Counted from the first letter of the stretch, positions 8,401-16,376 are shown. The stretch is DNA of 47,451 bases from an uncultured Clostridia bacterium (GCA_947624225.1 CANQJF010000014.1:1-47451), one strand, 5' to 3'. The notes: generated by a model not told the origin, from the sequence alone. Program-made: numbers and translations.

Positions 8401-9391
8401 CCACGTCATAGTCGACGCCGCGCTTGCCGTAGCAGAGGGCATACATCATGGCGTTGTCTTTGAGGCTTGTCTCCGTAACGTTCCTGCTCAGCCCCATGAG
8501 GGTGCCGAGGCGCATGGTGGAGAGGAGATCGGTGGGGGAATCCATGAGCATGCCGATGGTGGTGGGGGCACGTCCGTTCTCTGTCTGCACAAAGCTATTG
8601 TCGGGGCCGACGGTGTAGTCGAGGTCCTCTTCGCCGTAGCAGAGGCCAACCATCATGGCGTCGGAATTGGGGGTGACCTGCATCACCTTGCCCAGTTCGA
8701 CCGTCTTTAAGACGTCGTCCATGAAGAAAGCGCCCAGCCCGCTAAATGGGGTCTCTTTGAGTTGGGTTCTGAGGTCGTCGGTGAGCTCGATGCCGAGCGA
8801 GGCGGTGTTCTCCCCGATGAGATCGATGATGCTGTCCACCGCGGGCGTGTACTTTGCGATGTCATTGAGGTTATTGATGCCGCCGCTCATGTCTTTGATG
8901 ACGGTGCTGACGAAGTCGAGAACGGACATGTCCGCGTATTCGGGCGAGATCCATTTCTCGGTGTTGGCGCCGAGGAGCTGGCTGAGCTTGGCCTGAGTGC
9001 CCGCCCATGCAACGCCGCCGACGAGTGCGCCGAGGCAGATGAAGAGCCCGAAGAGGAAAGCGAGGCACACGGCGAGAACGCCGCGGAACCGCCCGCGCGG
9101 GAGATAGTGCGAGCGCGGGAAAATGACGCCCTGCTTGACGAGTTCCTTTTCGAGCGCGATCTTTTCCTTTTCGGAGAGCTGCTTCTCGGGGTCGTCGTTG
9201 ACGCGGACATAGCGAACGGGGTCGCCCCATTCATCCACGACGGGGTGTTTGGGATCGTTGGGGACGGGGACTTTCTTGACGGGGTCGCCCCATTCGTCCA
9301 CAGCCGAGTATTGCGGGCCCGCGGAGGACGCTCCGACGGGGTCGCCCCACTCATCTGTCATTTGGTTGGGATCGTAAGTTTTTTTGGACAT
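5498..9391 (-). CDS. Large single-pass membrane protein with DEWGDPV motifs and extracellular repeats
   Basis: 1297 residues; family not recognised. Residues 1-100 are cytoplasmic and carry DEWGDPV three times (13-19, 32-38, 53-59), then a charged helix (QLSEKEKIALEKELVKQ). One membrane segment lies at about 103-129. About 215-835 are degenerate repeats of roughly 40-50 residues built on L.LGDVM.I...SSGIMQAMKDWTI.DL.DQ..I..L; several earlier units carry LCYGxxxxDY instead. About 860-1297 is richer in beta-type sequence (YEVYTDKDGKVYP) and ends in a Gly/Ser/Ala tail. No signal cleavage site, sortase motif or enzyme motif is visible. GAGG lies 7 bases before the ATG; it has its own promoter and appears monocistronic. 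A scaffold or envelope role is speculation. Confidence 0.85.
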   Translation of the reverse strand: MSKKTYDPNQMTDEWGDPVGASSAGPQYSAVDEWGDPVKKVPVPNDPKHPVVDEWGDPVRYVRVNDDPEKQLSEKEKIALEKELVKQGVIFPRSHYLPRGRFRGVLAVCLAFLFGLFICLGALVGGVAWAGTQAKLSQLLGANTEKWISPEYADMSVLDFVSTVIKDMSGGINNLNDIAKYTPAVDSIIDLIGENTASLGIELTDDLRTQLKETPFSGLGAFFMDDVLKTVELGKVMQVTPNSDAMMVGLCYGEEDLDYTVGPDNSFVQTENGRAPTTIGMLMDSPTDLLSTMRLGTLMGLSRNVTETSLKDNAMMYALCYGKRGVDYDVENGKIKVVSDQTASKAALADKQEAEGSGSETYVHTFPTTLDALMNHSNAVINSLELGTMLGIDTDVTEDKINSNGVMYSLAYGSRGTDWQLQNGQIVMLDGHGADYPTKMGSFTENSSTLIEGMEVETLMSIELSSDKLMHYLAYGPEMAKGEAPYTQDPATNQYHDAEGQLVTQYGYLLETKEDGTVGYPTETVKVKNEQGQEVDELQYVGGGRFVYEYEIKNGEQTITGITMLPDPNDPAGKPYSKKKISDLTDKDANLVEGMKIGDTMDIDSNSSAIMRAMKDWTIGDLSDQNKIESLKLSDVLGEESDSRIMQALAGKTLAQMKQQDTIDSLKLSDVLEINDGTEDDSQGGTKQPSSGILQAMRNWTLDDLGDQARIDRLKIGNVVEIGEESSGIMQAMKDWSISELTDQDKINSLTLGDVMTIDASKGGILVSLSDCPIGSLQDRVDTLTLTQILGEDDIMENKILKHLADSTVDTLANDMETLPIGKVFADEMFSFMEIKDNKGYQKFYEDYFKNHAEGQYNLKPKNPENPSELSETPYKASENPYLPHPFTITVKELQPSGERKDVTRAIKASDVTTYYVLTSSKTEVEAKYYLNKDGSDSPVDQTVKTDAAIVKANRENDPKKPWQTPYYFEEEIVLTPVYIYREVKYDNSDPSTWTKVTVSEADGKLTCTVDGQTYELKQDKYSLYYEHEVTVSEEGEEPKTEMQRVDLERVIDFYFKDMNANGEYDVSVDTKYDFAQTVIEGVTEIDRSHLAAKGKTYELRHKKAVKDAEGKVTADAYDYVIERTHVYEVYTDKDGKVYPDQKANPIEEHYRYVEEGEAPVELDRYLEGVWYLLLAKESEPTEPETAGLITYDASKPILEVDGLITGINTTMTETTLWELYFHGMLDENPFYSFKELKWLNEGQVTFTGADNKDNTASNLNDVKISEVVALVKGLIKQVDTALGNLPGASGSGAEKG

Positions 9392-9428
9392 AGCCTTACC
9401 TCACCGTTATTTTTTCCGATTTGAATCT

Positions 9429-9457
9429 ATTATAATACAGACGCGCGCAAAATGCAA
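9429..9457 (-). promoter_or_regulatory. Promoter of the DEWGDPV membrane protein gene
   Basis: TTGCAT (9457-9452), 17-base spacer, TATAAT (9434-9429). It starts 14 bases past the rmuC stop codon. Confidence 0.8.
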
Positions 9458-9470
9458 GCATTTTTGGGAA

Positions 9471-10619
9471 TTACGTGTCATCATCTTGCGAGGGAAGTAT
9501 TCCCTTTCCGCCGAACGAGTCGAGGCGGCGGCCGATGAGGCCTGTTTTCTTGCCCGCGCTGTCCACGGCGTCCTGTGCTTCCTGCAATTTTTTGCGCGTC
9601 TTTTCGAGCAATTCCGCAAAATTTTTAAAGTCGTGGCGGAACTCTTCGAGCATGCTCCTCAGTTCTCCCGAGCGGCGCTCGATGGCGGCGGTGCGGAATC
9701 CCGTCTGCAATGTGGAGAGCAGCGCGCCCAGGTTGGCGGGCCCGCACACGAGGATGCGGCGCTTGTGCAGGTAGTCGGAGAGCCCCTCGATGCGGGAGAC
9801 CTCGGCAAACAGCCCCTCGGAGGGGAGATACATCACGGCAAAATCGGTGGTGACGGGAGGGAGGATATACTTTTTGGCGATGGAATCGGCCTGCACTTTC
9901 ACGGCGCGTTCGAGGTTCTTTTGCGCCTCCGCGGCGGCGGCCCTGTCCCCCCGCTCCGAGGCATTCACGAGGCGCTCGAATTCCTCCACGGGGAACTTGC
10001 TGTCGATGGGCAGATAGAGGGTGGCGCCGTTCTTGTCGGGGAGGCATACGGCAAAGTCCGCAAGCGTGGAGCCGAGGGGATCCAGACGGGCGTTGCGCAT
10101 GTATTGATCGGGCGTGAGCATCTGCGAGAGGAGGGCGTCGAGCTGGGCCTCCCCCCAGGTGCCGCGCAACTTCACGTTGGAAAAGACGCGCTTGATGTCG
10201 GCAACGTTTTGGGAGAGGCTCTTCATCTCGCCCACGCTCAAATACATCTTTTCGAGCCGCTCGGAGATGCGGGCATAGCTCTCGGAGAGCTTGCCATCGA
10301 TGGAGGAGGAGAGCTTGTCGTCCACGGTGCGGCGGATGCGTTCGAGGTTTTGCGCGTTGGAGTCCACAATATATTTAATATCATCGGAGAGGGTCTTTTG
10401 CATAAAGGCGAGGCGGGCCTCGGTGGAGCGGGAGAGCCCCTCCATGGAGCGGGCGGCATAGTCGGCGGCTTTGAGTGCGCCGTCGGCCTTTTCCTCGATG
10501 GACGCCAACGTCTTTTCATCGATTTTCCCCATACCATGTCTGAGTTTGAGGGCGAGAAATGCGGTCAAGAATAGCGAGACCGCCGAACAGATCGCCGCAA
10601 CAACAATAAGTATTTCCAT
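9471..10619 (-). CDS. rmuC: DNA recombination protein RmuC
   Basis: 382 residues. An N-terminal membrane helix (ILIVVAAICSAVSLFLTAFL) is followed by a predicted coiled coil (about 30-140) and the RmuC domain: RGTWGEAQLDALLSQML, DFAVCLPDKN, LPIDSKFPVEEFERLV, VMYLPSEGLFAEV. RmuC limits recombination at inverted repeats and is thought to have a nuclease-like fold; the membrane anchor is typical. AAAAGGAG precedes the ATG. A perfect inverted repeat (module D) begins about 20 bases upstream of the start. In a genome full of palindromic repeats this activity may be relevant, but no specific link is shown. Confidence 0.93.
   Translation of the reverse strand: MEILIVVAAICSAVSLFLTAFLALKLRHGMGKIDEKTLASIEEKADGALKAADYAARSMEGLSRSTEARLAFMQKTLSDDIKYIVDSNAQNLERIRRTVDDKLSSSIDGKLSESYARISERLEKMYLSVGEMKSLSQNVADIKRVFSNVKLRGTWGEAQLDALLSQMLTPDQYMRNARLDPLGSTLADFAVCLPDKNGATLYLPIDSKFPVEEFERLVNASERGDRAAAAEAQKNLERAVKVQADSIAKKYILPPVTTDFAVMYLPSEGLFAEVSRIEGLSDYLHKRRILVCGPANLGALLSTLQTGFRTAAIERRSGELRSMLEEFRHDFKNFAELLEKTRKKLQEAQDAVDSAGKKTGLIGRRLDSFGGKGILPSQDDDT
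10532..10543 (-). repeat. TCGGACATGGTA 12-mer, one mismatch (TCAGACATGGTA)
   Basis: In rmuC, in the same orientation as the gene and read across codons for Leu-Arg-His-Gly, a frame different from the other copies. Confidence 0.6.
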
Positions 10620-10639
10620 AAAAAACTCCTTTTAGGATT

Positions 10640-10695
10640 TCGTAAATTTCTATCATATAGAAGCCCTTTAAAACTAAGGGCATAGAAATTTACGA
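10640..10695. repeat. Module D, copy 1: perfect inverted repeat
   Basis: TCGTAAATTTCTAT and ATAGAAATTTACGA, 14 bp each, are exact inverted copies around an inner stem GCCCTT/AAGGGC. It lies just upstream of the rmuC Shine-Dalgarno and could form a hairpin in the leader. Confidence 0.8.
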
Positions 10696-10825
10696 GACGA
10701 TTTTTCGATTGCGTTTGAAGAACTTGGTCCCGATTGGTGGTTTCATCGGACAAGAAGTCGCAAGCTGACAAATTGGGTGCGTTCCGCCGAAGTGAATTCG
10801 GCTGCACGCATGGGATTGGAATGAT

Positions 10826-10934
10826 TCACGAAATTTGTTTTCTTTTCGACTGTCATACCGAGGGCCCACAACGGGCCCGAGTGTATCCCCTTGATAAAGC
10901 GCTTTCCCATGGTTCAGAAAACAAATTTCCGTGA
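10826..10934. repeat. Module C', copy 2
   Basis: Inverted ends TCACGAAATTTGTTTTCT and AGAAAACAAATTTCCGTGA; the interior has TGTCATACCGAGGG and GAGTGTATCCCC. Confidence 0.7.
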
Positions 10935-11068
10935 CGGAAACATGCGTTGGCGCCTTAACGGGTTCTGTCTCTCATTCGTTTCATCCGACAACAAGCCGAC
11001 AGGGCTCGGCAAATTGGGTGCGTTCCGCCGAAGTGAATTCGGCTGCACGCATGGGAAATGGAAACATT

Positions 11069-11124
11069 TCGTAAATTTCTATCATATAGAAGCCCTTTAA
11101 AACTAAGGGCATAGAAATTTACGA
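11069..11124. repeat. Module D, copy 2
   Basis: Same sequence as copy 1 over its whole length, with the following ~85 bp also duplicated. Confidence 0.8.
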
Positions 11125-11414
11125 GACGATTTTTCGATTGCGTTTGAAGAACTTGGTCCCGATTGGTGGTTTCATCGGACAAGAAGTCGCAAGCTGACAA
11201 ATTGGGGGAAGAAACAAAAAGCGTGGTTTTTGTTTCTTCATGGGATTGGAATGATTCACGAAATTTGTTTTCTGTTGCCCCCTCCATGGGAGGGGGACTC
11301 CCCAAGGGGGTGGGGTGACGAACAAGCCTGAAAAAAGTCCGTCCCCCCCATCCGTCGCTCGTTCCTCGCGACACCCTCCCTCCCCCCAAAGGGGTAGGGC
11401 TTGGGCTCTCCGCT

Positions 11415-11634
11415 GTCATACCTCCCGCCCGAGGCTTCTATTGTTGTCTAAGGGCGACACGAGTGCCAACGGCGCGAAGTAGCCGACGGGGTTTGATTTG
11501 TCATTTCGAGCCGACGGGGTCTGACTTTCAACGAACTGCTCATCTGCGAGAAATCTTACTACGATCAAGTAGAGGCAGAGCAAAAATAAGGTAGAGATTT
11601 CTCGACTTCGGCTTCGCCTCCGCTCGAAATGACA
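11415..11634 (-). repeat. Module A, copy 3 (reverse)
   Basis: Reverse-orientation copy that includes the tail (GCCCGAGGCTTCTATTG) and ends CGCTCGAAATGACA. Confidence 0.75.
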
Positions 11635-11779
11635 ATAAGAACGCCCCGGCGGTCACCCAAGCCCAAGGCCTACCCCTTTGGGGGGGAGGCTCTGCCCGGA
11701 GGGCGGTGGTGGGGGGGGGAAAACGGCGACCAAGTGCGGTCGAGCCTCCGCCGTTCTCCGCTTATTCGGCAATGCGCAC

Positions 11780-13129
11780 TTATTTGGCAATGAGTGCGCG
11801 GGTGCGGGCGGCGAGCCAATCGGGGGTGTTGCGCGTGCCGTCGAACAGGCAGTCGTCGAGCAATTGCGTCAAAATTTGCGCCGTCTGCACGGGGGGCACG
11901 CCGAGCGCCTGCACTTCACAGCCCCCGATTTTAAGGTCTTTGAGCGAGAAAGGCACCCCCTCTTTCCGCATTTTTTGCTCGATCTGCCGCCACTTTGCAA
12001 CGGCGGGCGCTTGCGAAACATCCCCCTTGCAGGCCGAAAAATCTGCCTGTTTGAGGGCGAGCAGCGCTTCCAACATGTGCCCGGCATCCCGGATTTCCCG
12101 CCGCACCTTGTTCTCGCGCATCTTGCAGTCAAAGTCGCGCATGTGCATTTTGACGAGAAAGACGGTCTCTTTCGTGAGCAGGCGGGGCGCTCTGAGGCGG
12201 TGCAGAATGTTCCCCGCGATGCGCGCTCCCTCCTCGGCATGGGCGTAGAAATTGCCGTCGCGCTGCATGCAGAAAGGCTTGCCGACGTCGTGCAAAAGGG
12301 CCGCCCAGCGGATGCTCGGCGGGGCATAGCGCACGCAGCGGAAGCTGTGTTCGAGCACGTCGAAATCGTGGAAATCATTGCGCTGAGACATGTTTTCTCC
12401 AAGGGCAAGCTCGGGCATGGTATGGGCCAACACCGTCGTGTCGCGCAAAACGCACAGTCCGCGGTAGGGGGCGAGCGCGTCCCCGTGCTTGGCGTCGGAG
12501 GTGAGCAAAAGCCGCAGTTCGGCATAGATGCGTTCGGAGGAGATGTCCCAGATGAACGCGGCATTCTCCCGTGCCCCGTTCAGGCATGCTTCATCGGGGG
12601 TGAAGCCCAGCTCCGCCGTCTGCCGCGCCAGCCTGAGCAGCCTCAGCCCGTCCTCCCCAAAGACGCGCTTTGCATCGCGCACTGTGCGCAGGATGCGGGC
12701 ATGGATATCGGGAATGCCGCCGAGCGGGTCGCAAAAGGTGCCCGCGGCGATGTCGTAATAGACGGCATTGGCGCGGAAATCGCGGCGCAGGGCGTCGAGG
12801 GAGATGTCGTCCGTAAATTGGATCTCGGAGGGGGTGTGCACCCCGCGGACATAGCGGTCGGAGCGGAACCGCGTGAATTCATAGCCGTGGATGCCGTCGT
12901 CGAGCTTCACGGTGCCCGTGTGTTTGTAGACGGCGCAGACATGGATGCCGCACCGTTCGGCGGCGGCCGTGAGCACCTCCTCGGCCATGGGGGAGCAGAT
13001 ATCCCAATCCGTCTTGTCGGTGATGGGATAGCCCGCGAGAAAGTCGCGCACGCTTCCCCCCACGAGATAGAGGGGCAGGGGGCAGGTCGCGGCAAGTTTT
13101 TTTAAGTTTTCGGGGATCTTTTCCTGCAT
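11780..13129 (-). CDS. cca: CCA-adding tRNA nucleotidyltransferase with HD domain
   Basis: 449 residues. Adds or repairs the 3' CCA of tRNA. The class II head has GGSVRDFLAG (about 24-33) and the catalytic DWD (41-43), with RRDFRANAVYYD and RILRTVRDAKRVFGEDGLRLLRLARQ split across the RNA-binding neck. An HD domain (ALLHDVGKPFC) follows, as in many clostridial enzymes. The frame is open to 13171, but AAAGGA 8 bases before the ATG at 13129 fixes the start. It shares its promoter region with the divergent lipid kinase gene. Confidence 0.94.
   Translation of the reverse strand: MQEKIPENLKKLAATCPLPLYLVGGSVRDFLAGYPITDKTDWDICSPMAEEVLTAAAERCGIHVCAVYKHTGTVKLDDGIHGYEFTRFRSDRYVRGVHTPSEIQFTDDISLDALRRDFRANAVYYDIAAGTFCDPLGGIPDIHARILRTVRDAKRVFGEDGLRLLRLARQTAELGFTPDEACLNGARENAAFIWDISSERIYAELRLLLTSDAKHGDALAPYRGLCVLRDTTVLAHTMPELALGENMSQRNDFHDFDVLEHSFRCVRYAPPSIRWAALLHDVGKPFCMQRDGNFYAHAEEGARIAGNILHRLRAPRLLTKETVFLVKMHMRDFDCKMRENKVRREIRDAGHMLEALLALKQADFSACKGDVSQAPAVAKWRQIEQKMRKEGVPFSLKDLKIGGCEVQALGVPPVQTAQILTQLLDDCLFDGTRNTPDWLAARTRALIAK
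12411..12422 (+). repeat. TCGGACATGGTA 12-mer, one mismatch (TCGGGCATGGTA)
   Basis: In cca, antisense to it; read as Thr-Met-Pro. Confidence 0.6.
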
Positions 13130-13161
13130 CGCGCAAATCCTTTGATGTTTTTTCCGAAAAC

Positions 13162-13213
13162 AGTATACCAAATCCCGAAAAAAATTGCAATTCCCCGAGA
13201 AATAATGTATAAT
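13162..13213. promoter_or_regulatory. Back-to-back promoters sharing one palindromic -35 box
   Basis: TTGCAA (13185-13190) is its own reverse complement. Reading right, 17 bases separate it from TATAAT (13208-13213) for the lipid kinase. Reading left, 17 bases separate it from TATACT (13167-13162) for cca. Both promoters therefore appear to use the same hexamer, so polymerase could occupy only one at a time. Confidence 0.75.
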
Positions 13214-13246
13214 AGAAATGCAACATTATTTTTACGGCGGAGAAAA

Positions 13247-14101
13247 ATGCTTCATCTCATCATCAATCCCAACTCGCGCAAGACGCAAAAGCACCTGAAA
13301 GCCATCGAGAAAAAACTCCGGGACGAGGGCGCGGAATACGAGATCTGTGCGGGGGGGAGCAAGGAAGAGACGCGCCGCATCGCGGGCGAGCTGTCCCGCT
13401 CGCCCTCCACCATCGTGGCCGTGGGCGGGGACGGCACCCTCAACGACGTGCTTTCGGGCATTGCCGTCATGGAGAATGTCACGCTCGGGCTCGTTCCGCT
13501 CGGGACGGGCAACGACTTCGCCAAGGCCGCGAACATCCCCGCGGGCGTCAAGGCGCTCGACCTCATTCTGCACTCCGAGCCCAAGCCCACCGATTACCTC
13601 CAATGCGGGGAGGGCATGCGCAGCATGAACATCGCTGGCCTCGGCATCGACGTGGATATCTTGGAGCGGTGCTACCACATGCACGGGAGCGCCAAGGGCA
13701 AATATTTCAGAAGCCTGCTGGTCTCGCTCAGAAAGTATGCGGGGCAGAAAGTCCGCGTGACGGCGGACGGCAACACGTTCGAAGAGGTCGCCTTTATCGC
13801 CGCGGTATGCAACGGCAGATACTTCGGCGGGGGCATCCCCATCTGTATGCCCGCAGAGATGGGGGACGGCAAGCTCGATCTCGTCGTCATCGGCTGCCCC
13901 AAGCGGAGCAAGATCCCGCTGCTGCTCATGAAATTGATGCGCGGCAAGATCTTGACCGAGCCCATTGCGCGGCACATCCTCTGTGATGCGGCGTGCATCG
14001 AGCAGGAGGGGGAGTATATCCAGCTGGACGGCGAGCTCGTCCGTTCCAAGGTGCTCGATGCTTGCGTCGTGCACGGCAAACTCAACATGTATCGGGGCTG
14101 A
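13247..14101 (+). CDS. Diacylglycerol/lipid kinase family protein (YegS/DagK type)
   Basis: 284 residues. MLHLIINPNSRKTQKHLK opens the DAGK catalytic fold; VAVGGDGTLNDVLSGIA is the nucleotide-binding GGDGT motif and PLGTGNDFAKAANIP the second signature. The C-terminal beta domain ends with IQLDGEL. Homologues phosphorylate diacylglycerol or other lipids to recycle phosphatidic acid; substrate here is not resolved. The frame is open upstream to 13142, but CGGAG precedes the ATG at 13247. The stop is 2 bases before the next ATG, which suggests translational coupling. Confidence 0.92.
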   Translation: MLHLIINPNSRKTQKHLKAIEKKLRDEGAEYEICAGGSKEETRRIAGELSRSPSTIVAVGGDGTLNDVLSGIAVMENVTLGLVPLGTGNDFAKAANIPAGVKALDLILHSEPKPTDYLQCGEGMRSMNIAGLGIDVDILERCYHMHGSAKGKYFRSLLVSLRKYAGQKVRVTADGNTFEEVAFIAAVCNGRYFGGGIPICMPAEMGDGKLDLVVIGCPKRSKIPLLLMKLMRGKILTEPIARHILCDAACIEQEGEYIQLDGELVRSKVLDACVVHGKLNMYRG

Positions 14102-14103
14102 CA

Positions 14104-15162
14104 ATGGCCAATCTCTATCGGGAAGTTCTCGACAATATTCCGACGGCGGCGATCGTCGTCGACAAAAATTTCAGAGTGCGCTATATGAACCGTGCGTTCG
14201 GGGAATATTTCCGCACGGGCAAGCTCACGGGCACGTTGCGCGACGTAACGGGGTGCGGTGAGACGGAGGGCAATTGCGGCGAAGGCGTGCGCTGTGCCTA
14301 CTGTCCCCTCCGCAACCTCTTTTTGGAGACCATTGCGACGGGGAAAACGGCTTTCCGCAAGATCATTCTCGGCAGCGGCGGGGAGGGGATCGCGCTCCGC
14401 ATGAAAGTGCAGCCCCTCGAAAATTACTACCTCGGGGTCGTCGACAACGCCTATGAGACGGAGATCGCCCGGGAGATGGTCTCGGCGCAGAGCATCCAGC
14501 AGCGGCTGCTTCCTCCCGCGCGCGGGCGAGGGGGCACGCCCTATTCCCTCACCTACATTCCCTGCCGCGAGATCGGCGGGGATCTGCCCGACGTGTACGA
14601 GGCGGGGGGCAACACGATGGGAGTGCTCGCCGACGTGTCCGGCAAGGGTGTGGCGGCCGGGATGCTCTCTGCTTTCGTGAAAGCGGCGTGGGACAGAGGG
14701 GAGCGTTCCCCCGCGCGGGCCGTAAAAAAACTGTCCGAGAAATTTTTGGAACTGAATTTGGACGAACGGTCTTACATCACGGCGGCGGCCGTGCGCATCG
14801 ACGCGGACAGGCGCATGCTCGTGTATTGCTTTGCGGGGCACAACGCGCCCATGCTCTTGAAGAGCGGCGGCGGCATCTCCGAGATCGAGGGGAGCACGCC
14901 TCCCGTCTCCAATTGGATCCCCGACTTTCGCTATGAGGACGCGGAGATCGCATACGAGCGCGGAGACATTCTCGTGCTCATCACGGACGGGGTGACGGAG
15001 AGCCGCAACCCCGCGGGGGAGCAGTTCGGCGTGGAGCGCGTGGAAGAAATTTTGGCGCGGGCGGAGAATGCCGAGCGCTTCATCGAGCGCCTCAAAGCCT
15101 CCCTCAAAGAATTTTGCGGCACGTTCTCCGACGATATCTCCGCCATCGCGTTCGACCTATAA
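14104..15162 (+). CDS. PAS-SpoIIE (PP2C-type) serine phosphatase, RsbU-like
   Basis: 352 residues. An N-terminal PAS domain (about 5-125; DNIPTAAIVVDKNFRVRYMN) carries a cysteine cluster, GCGETEGNCGEGVRCAYC, which could sense redox state or a metal. The PP2C/SpoIIE domain (about 135-350) keeps its metal-binding acidic residues: EIGGDLPDVYE (normally GGDFYD), GVLADVSGKGVAAGML, ITDGVTESRN, and DDISAIAF. Relatives dephosphorylate anti-anti-sigma (STAS) proteins; no partner gene lies nearby. Follows the lipid kinase by 2 bases. Confidence 0.9.
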   Translation: MANLYREVLDNIPTAAIVVDKNFRVRYMNRAFGEYFRTGKLTGTLRDVTGCGETEGNCGEGVRCAYCPLRNLFLETIATGKTAFRKIILGSGGEGIALRMKVQPLENYYLGVVDNAYETEIAREMVSAQSIQQRLLPPARGRGGTPYSLTYIPCREIGGDLPDVYEAGGNTMGVLADVSGKGVAAGMLSAFVKAAWDRGERSPARAVKKLSEKFLELNLDERSYITAAAVRIDADRRMLVYCFAGHNAPMLLKSGGGISEIEGSTPPVSNWIPDFRYEDAEIAYERGDILVLITDGVTESRNPAGEQFGVERVEEILARAENAERFIERLKASLKEFCGTFSDDISAIAFDL

Positions 15163-15318
15163 TCGCCTTTTGTTTTAAAAACAGAGGCCGTATCGCGGAC
15201 ATGGGTGCCTCCGATGCGGTCAAGGTTTTCATCACACAAGATAGAAGCAGGGCGCGAAATGGCATGGGGGAAACAAAGAAAGGAGAGCCGAGCCAAGAAA
15301 CCGAAGAGCATAAAAAAC

Positions 15319-15350
15319 ACCGCCTCCCGATTGGGAAGCGGTATTTTTCG
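15319..15350 (-). terminator. Terminator between converging genes
   Basis: ACCGCCTCCC (15319-15328) pairs with GGGAAGCGGT (15333-15342), one mismatch, flanked by six A's before and five T's after. It suits both the phosphatase transcript (+) and the 79-residue membrane protein (-), whose stop is 16 bases away. Confidence 0.8.
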
Positions 15351-15357
15351 TTCTTTG

Positions 15358-15597
15358 TTACTCTTCGAGGAAGAGCTTGTTGTTGAGTGCGATCCAGACA
15401 GCGTCGAGGATGGTCAGGACCCAGAACTCGCCGAACAACGTGATGACGAGCGCCATGATGAGGTTGACCGTCGTGTTCTTTTTGAGGAAGGCAGACCATC
15501 TTACAAGAAGGTCCATGATCCAGCCGATGAGCGGAAGGATGAGCAAAACGATTTGAATGATCTTGCTTTGCTTATGGAACCAAGTGTCAAAGTTCAT
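15358..15597 (-). CDS. Small two-helix membrane protein, paralogue 1
   Basis: 79 residues. A WFHKQSKIIQ start, a first hydrophobic helix (IVLLILPLIGWIMDLLV), a basic loop (RWSAFLKK) and a second helix (IMALVITLFGEFWVLTILDAVWIAL). The plan resembles YqaE/Pmp3-type proteolipids, but the signature match is loose. It aligns well with the gene at 16409-16636 (WFH.QSK.IQ, LVRWSA.L.K, LDA.W). It has its own promoter (TTGACA-17-TAGAAT) and terminator, so it is an independent unit. Confidence 0.82.
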   Translation of the reverse strand: MNFDTWFHKQSKIIQIVLLILPLIGWIMDLLVRWSAFLKKNTTVNLIMALVITLFGEFWVLTILDAVWIALNNKLFLEE

Positions 15598-15629
15598 AAT
15601 AGTTATCTCCTTTTAGAAACTTTGCTATT

Positions 15630-15658
15630 ATTCTACACATTTACGACGGAAATGTCAA
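15630..15658 (-). promoter_or_regulatory. Promoter of small membrane protein paralogue 1
   Basis: TTGACA (15658-15653), 17-base spacer, TAGAAT (15635-15630), then AAGGAG before the ATG. Confidence 0.88.
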
Positions 15659-15781
15659 TAGCTTTGCGAAAAATCTTAACAAAAAATTTTTTTTGAAATT
15701 TTAGGCATGTTCACGAAATTTGTTTTCTGTTTTCGCTGCCCCCTCCATGGGGAGGGGGTGTAGGGGGGTGGCGACGGAGGT

Positions 15782-15906
15782 TCACGAAATTTGTTTTCTG
15801 TTTAACGTTGTCATACCGTTCGCGCGAGGTTTCTATTGTGGACTAAGCGCGTGTGTATCCCCTTATTAAAGCGCTCCCCCATGGTTCAGAAAACAAATTT
15901 CCGTGA
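15782..15906. repeat. Module C', copy 3
   Basis: Inverted ends TCACGAAATTTGTTTTCT and AGAAAACAAATTTCCGTGA, with part of a module A tail (TTTCTATTGTGGACTAAGCG) inserted in its interior. Confidence 0.68.
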
Positions 15907-16097
15907 CGGAAATGGGCTTTGACGTCTTAACGACTTTGGTCTCTCAATCGCTTCAACGGACAACAAGCCGACAGGGCTCGGCAAATTGGGTCGCCCACGC
16001 CCGAAATAAATTCGGGCTAAGGCAAGTAGTTGGAAACTCATTTGTGCGTTACGTTGCCCCCTCCATGGGGGTGGGGTGGCGACGGAGGCGTTCTTTA

Positions 16098-16279
16098 TGT
16101 CATTTCGAGCGAAGTCGAGAAATCTTTACCTTATGATTGGTTCTGCCTTTGCTTGGTCGTAATAAGATTTCTCGCAGATGAGCAGTTCGATGAAAGTCAG
16201 ACCCCGTCGGCTACTTCGCGCCGTTGGCGCTCGTGACGCCCTTGGTCCACAATAGAAGCCTCGGGCGGGCGAAATGACA
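16098..16279 (+). repeat. Module A, copy 4 (short start)
   Basis: TGTCATTTCGAGCGAAGTCGAG to GCGAAATGACA. It lacks about 12 bases near its left end and the internal GCTCGAAATGACA boundary of copies 1 and 2. Confidence 0.72.
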
Positions 16280-16376
16280 GTCGGCTACTTCACCCCAAGG
16301 AGCTCATTTCCCCCCCTTGGCTGTTCATGCTGTCCGTTGGAGGCTTCTGTTTTCACAGCTTTCATAAAACAAAAAA

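Larger units (their letters stand above)
10636..11730. repeat. Intergenic repeat mosaic 3
   Basis: About 1.1 kb without a gene. Contents: module D (10640-10695), a unit of about 140 bp that is duplicated together with D (10640-10779 and 11069-11208, nearly identical), C' (10826-10934), a second flank containing GTGCGTTCCGCCGAAG, a second D (11069-11124), module B (11277-11400), module A in reverse (11415-11634) and module B in reverse (about 11664-11720). Confidence 0.8.
15705..16345. repeat. Intergenic repeat mosaic 4
   Basis: Between the two small membrane protein genes. Contents: one C' end (about 15709), module B (about 15739-15778), C' copy 3 (15782-15906) interrupted by a fragment of the module A tail, the unit with the GCCCGAAATAAATTCGGGC hairpin (about 15960-16025), module B fragment (about 16053-16085) and module A copy 4 (16098-16279). 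Confidence 0.78.

Noticed and set aside
7343-8710. 455-residue plus-strand frame opposite the DEWGDPV gene
   Set aside because: Antisense shadow of a repeat-rich gene; composition is Gly/Val/His-heavy and no Shine-Dalgarno is visible.
10640-11208. Possible CRISPR array in the duplicated palindromes
   Set aside because: Only two copies here, no regular spacers, and the palindromes belong to a dispersed family.
11678-13105. 475-residue plus-strand frame opposite cca
   Set aside because: Antisense shadow; cca on the other strand has all catalytic motifs, and this frame begins in repeat DNA.
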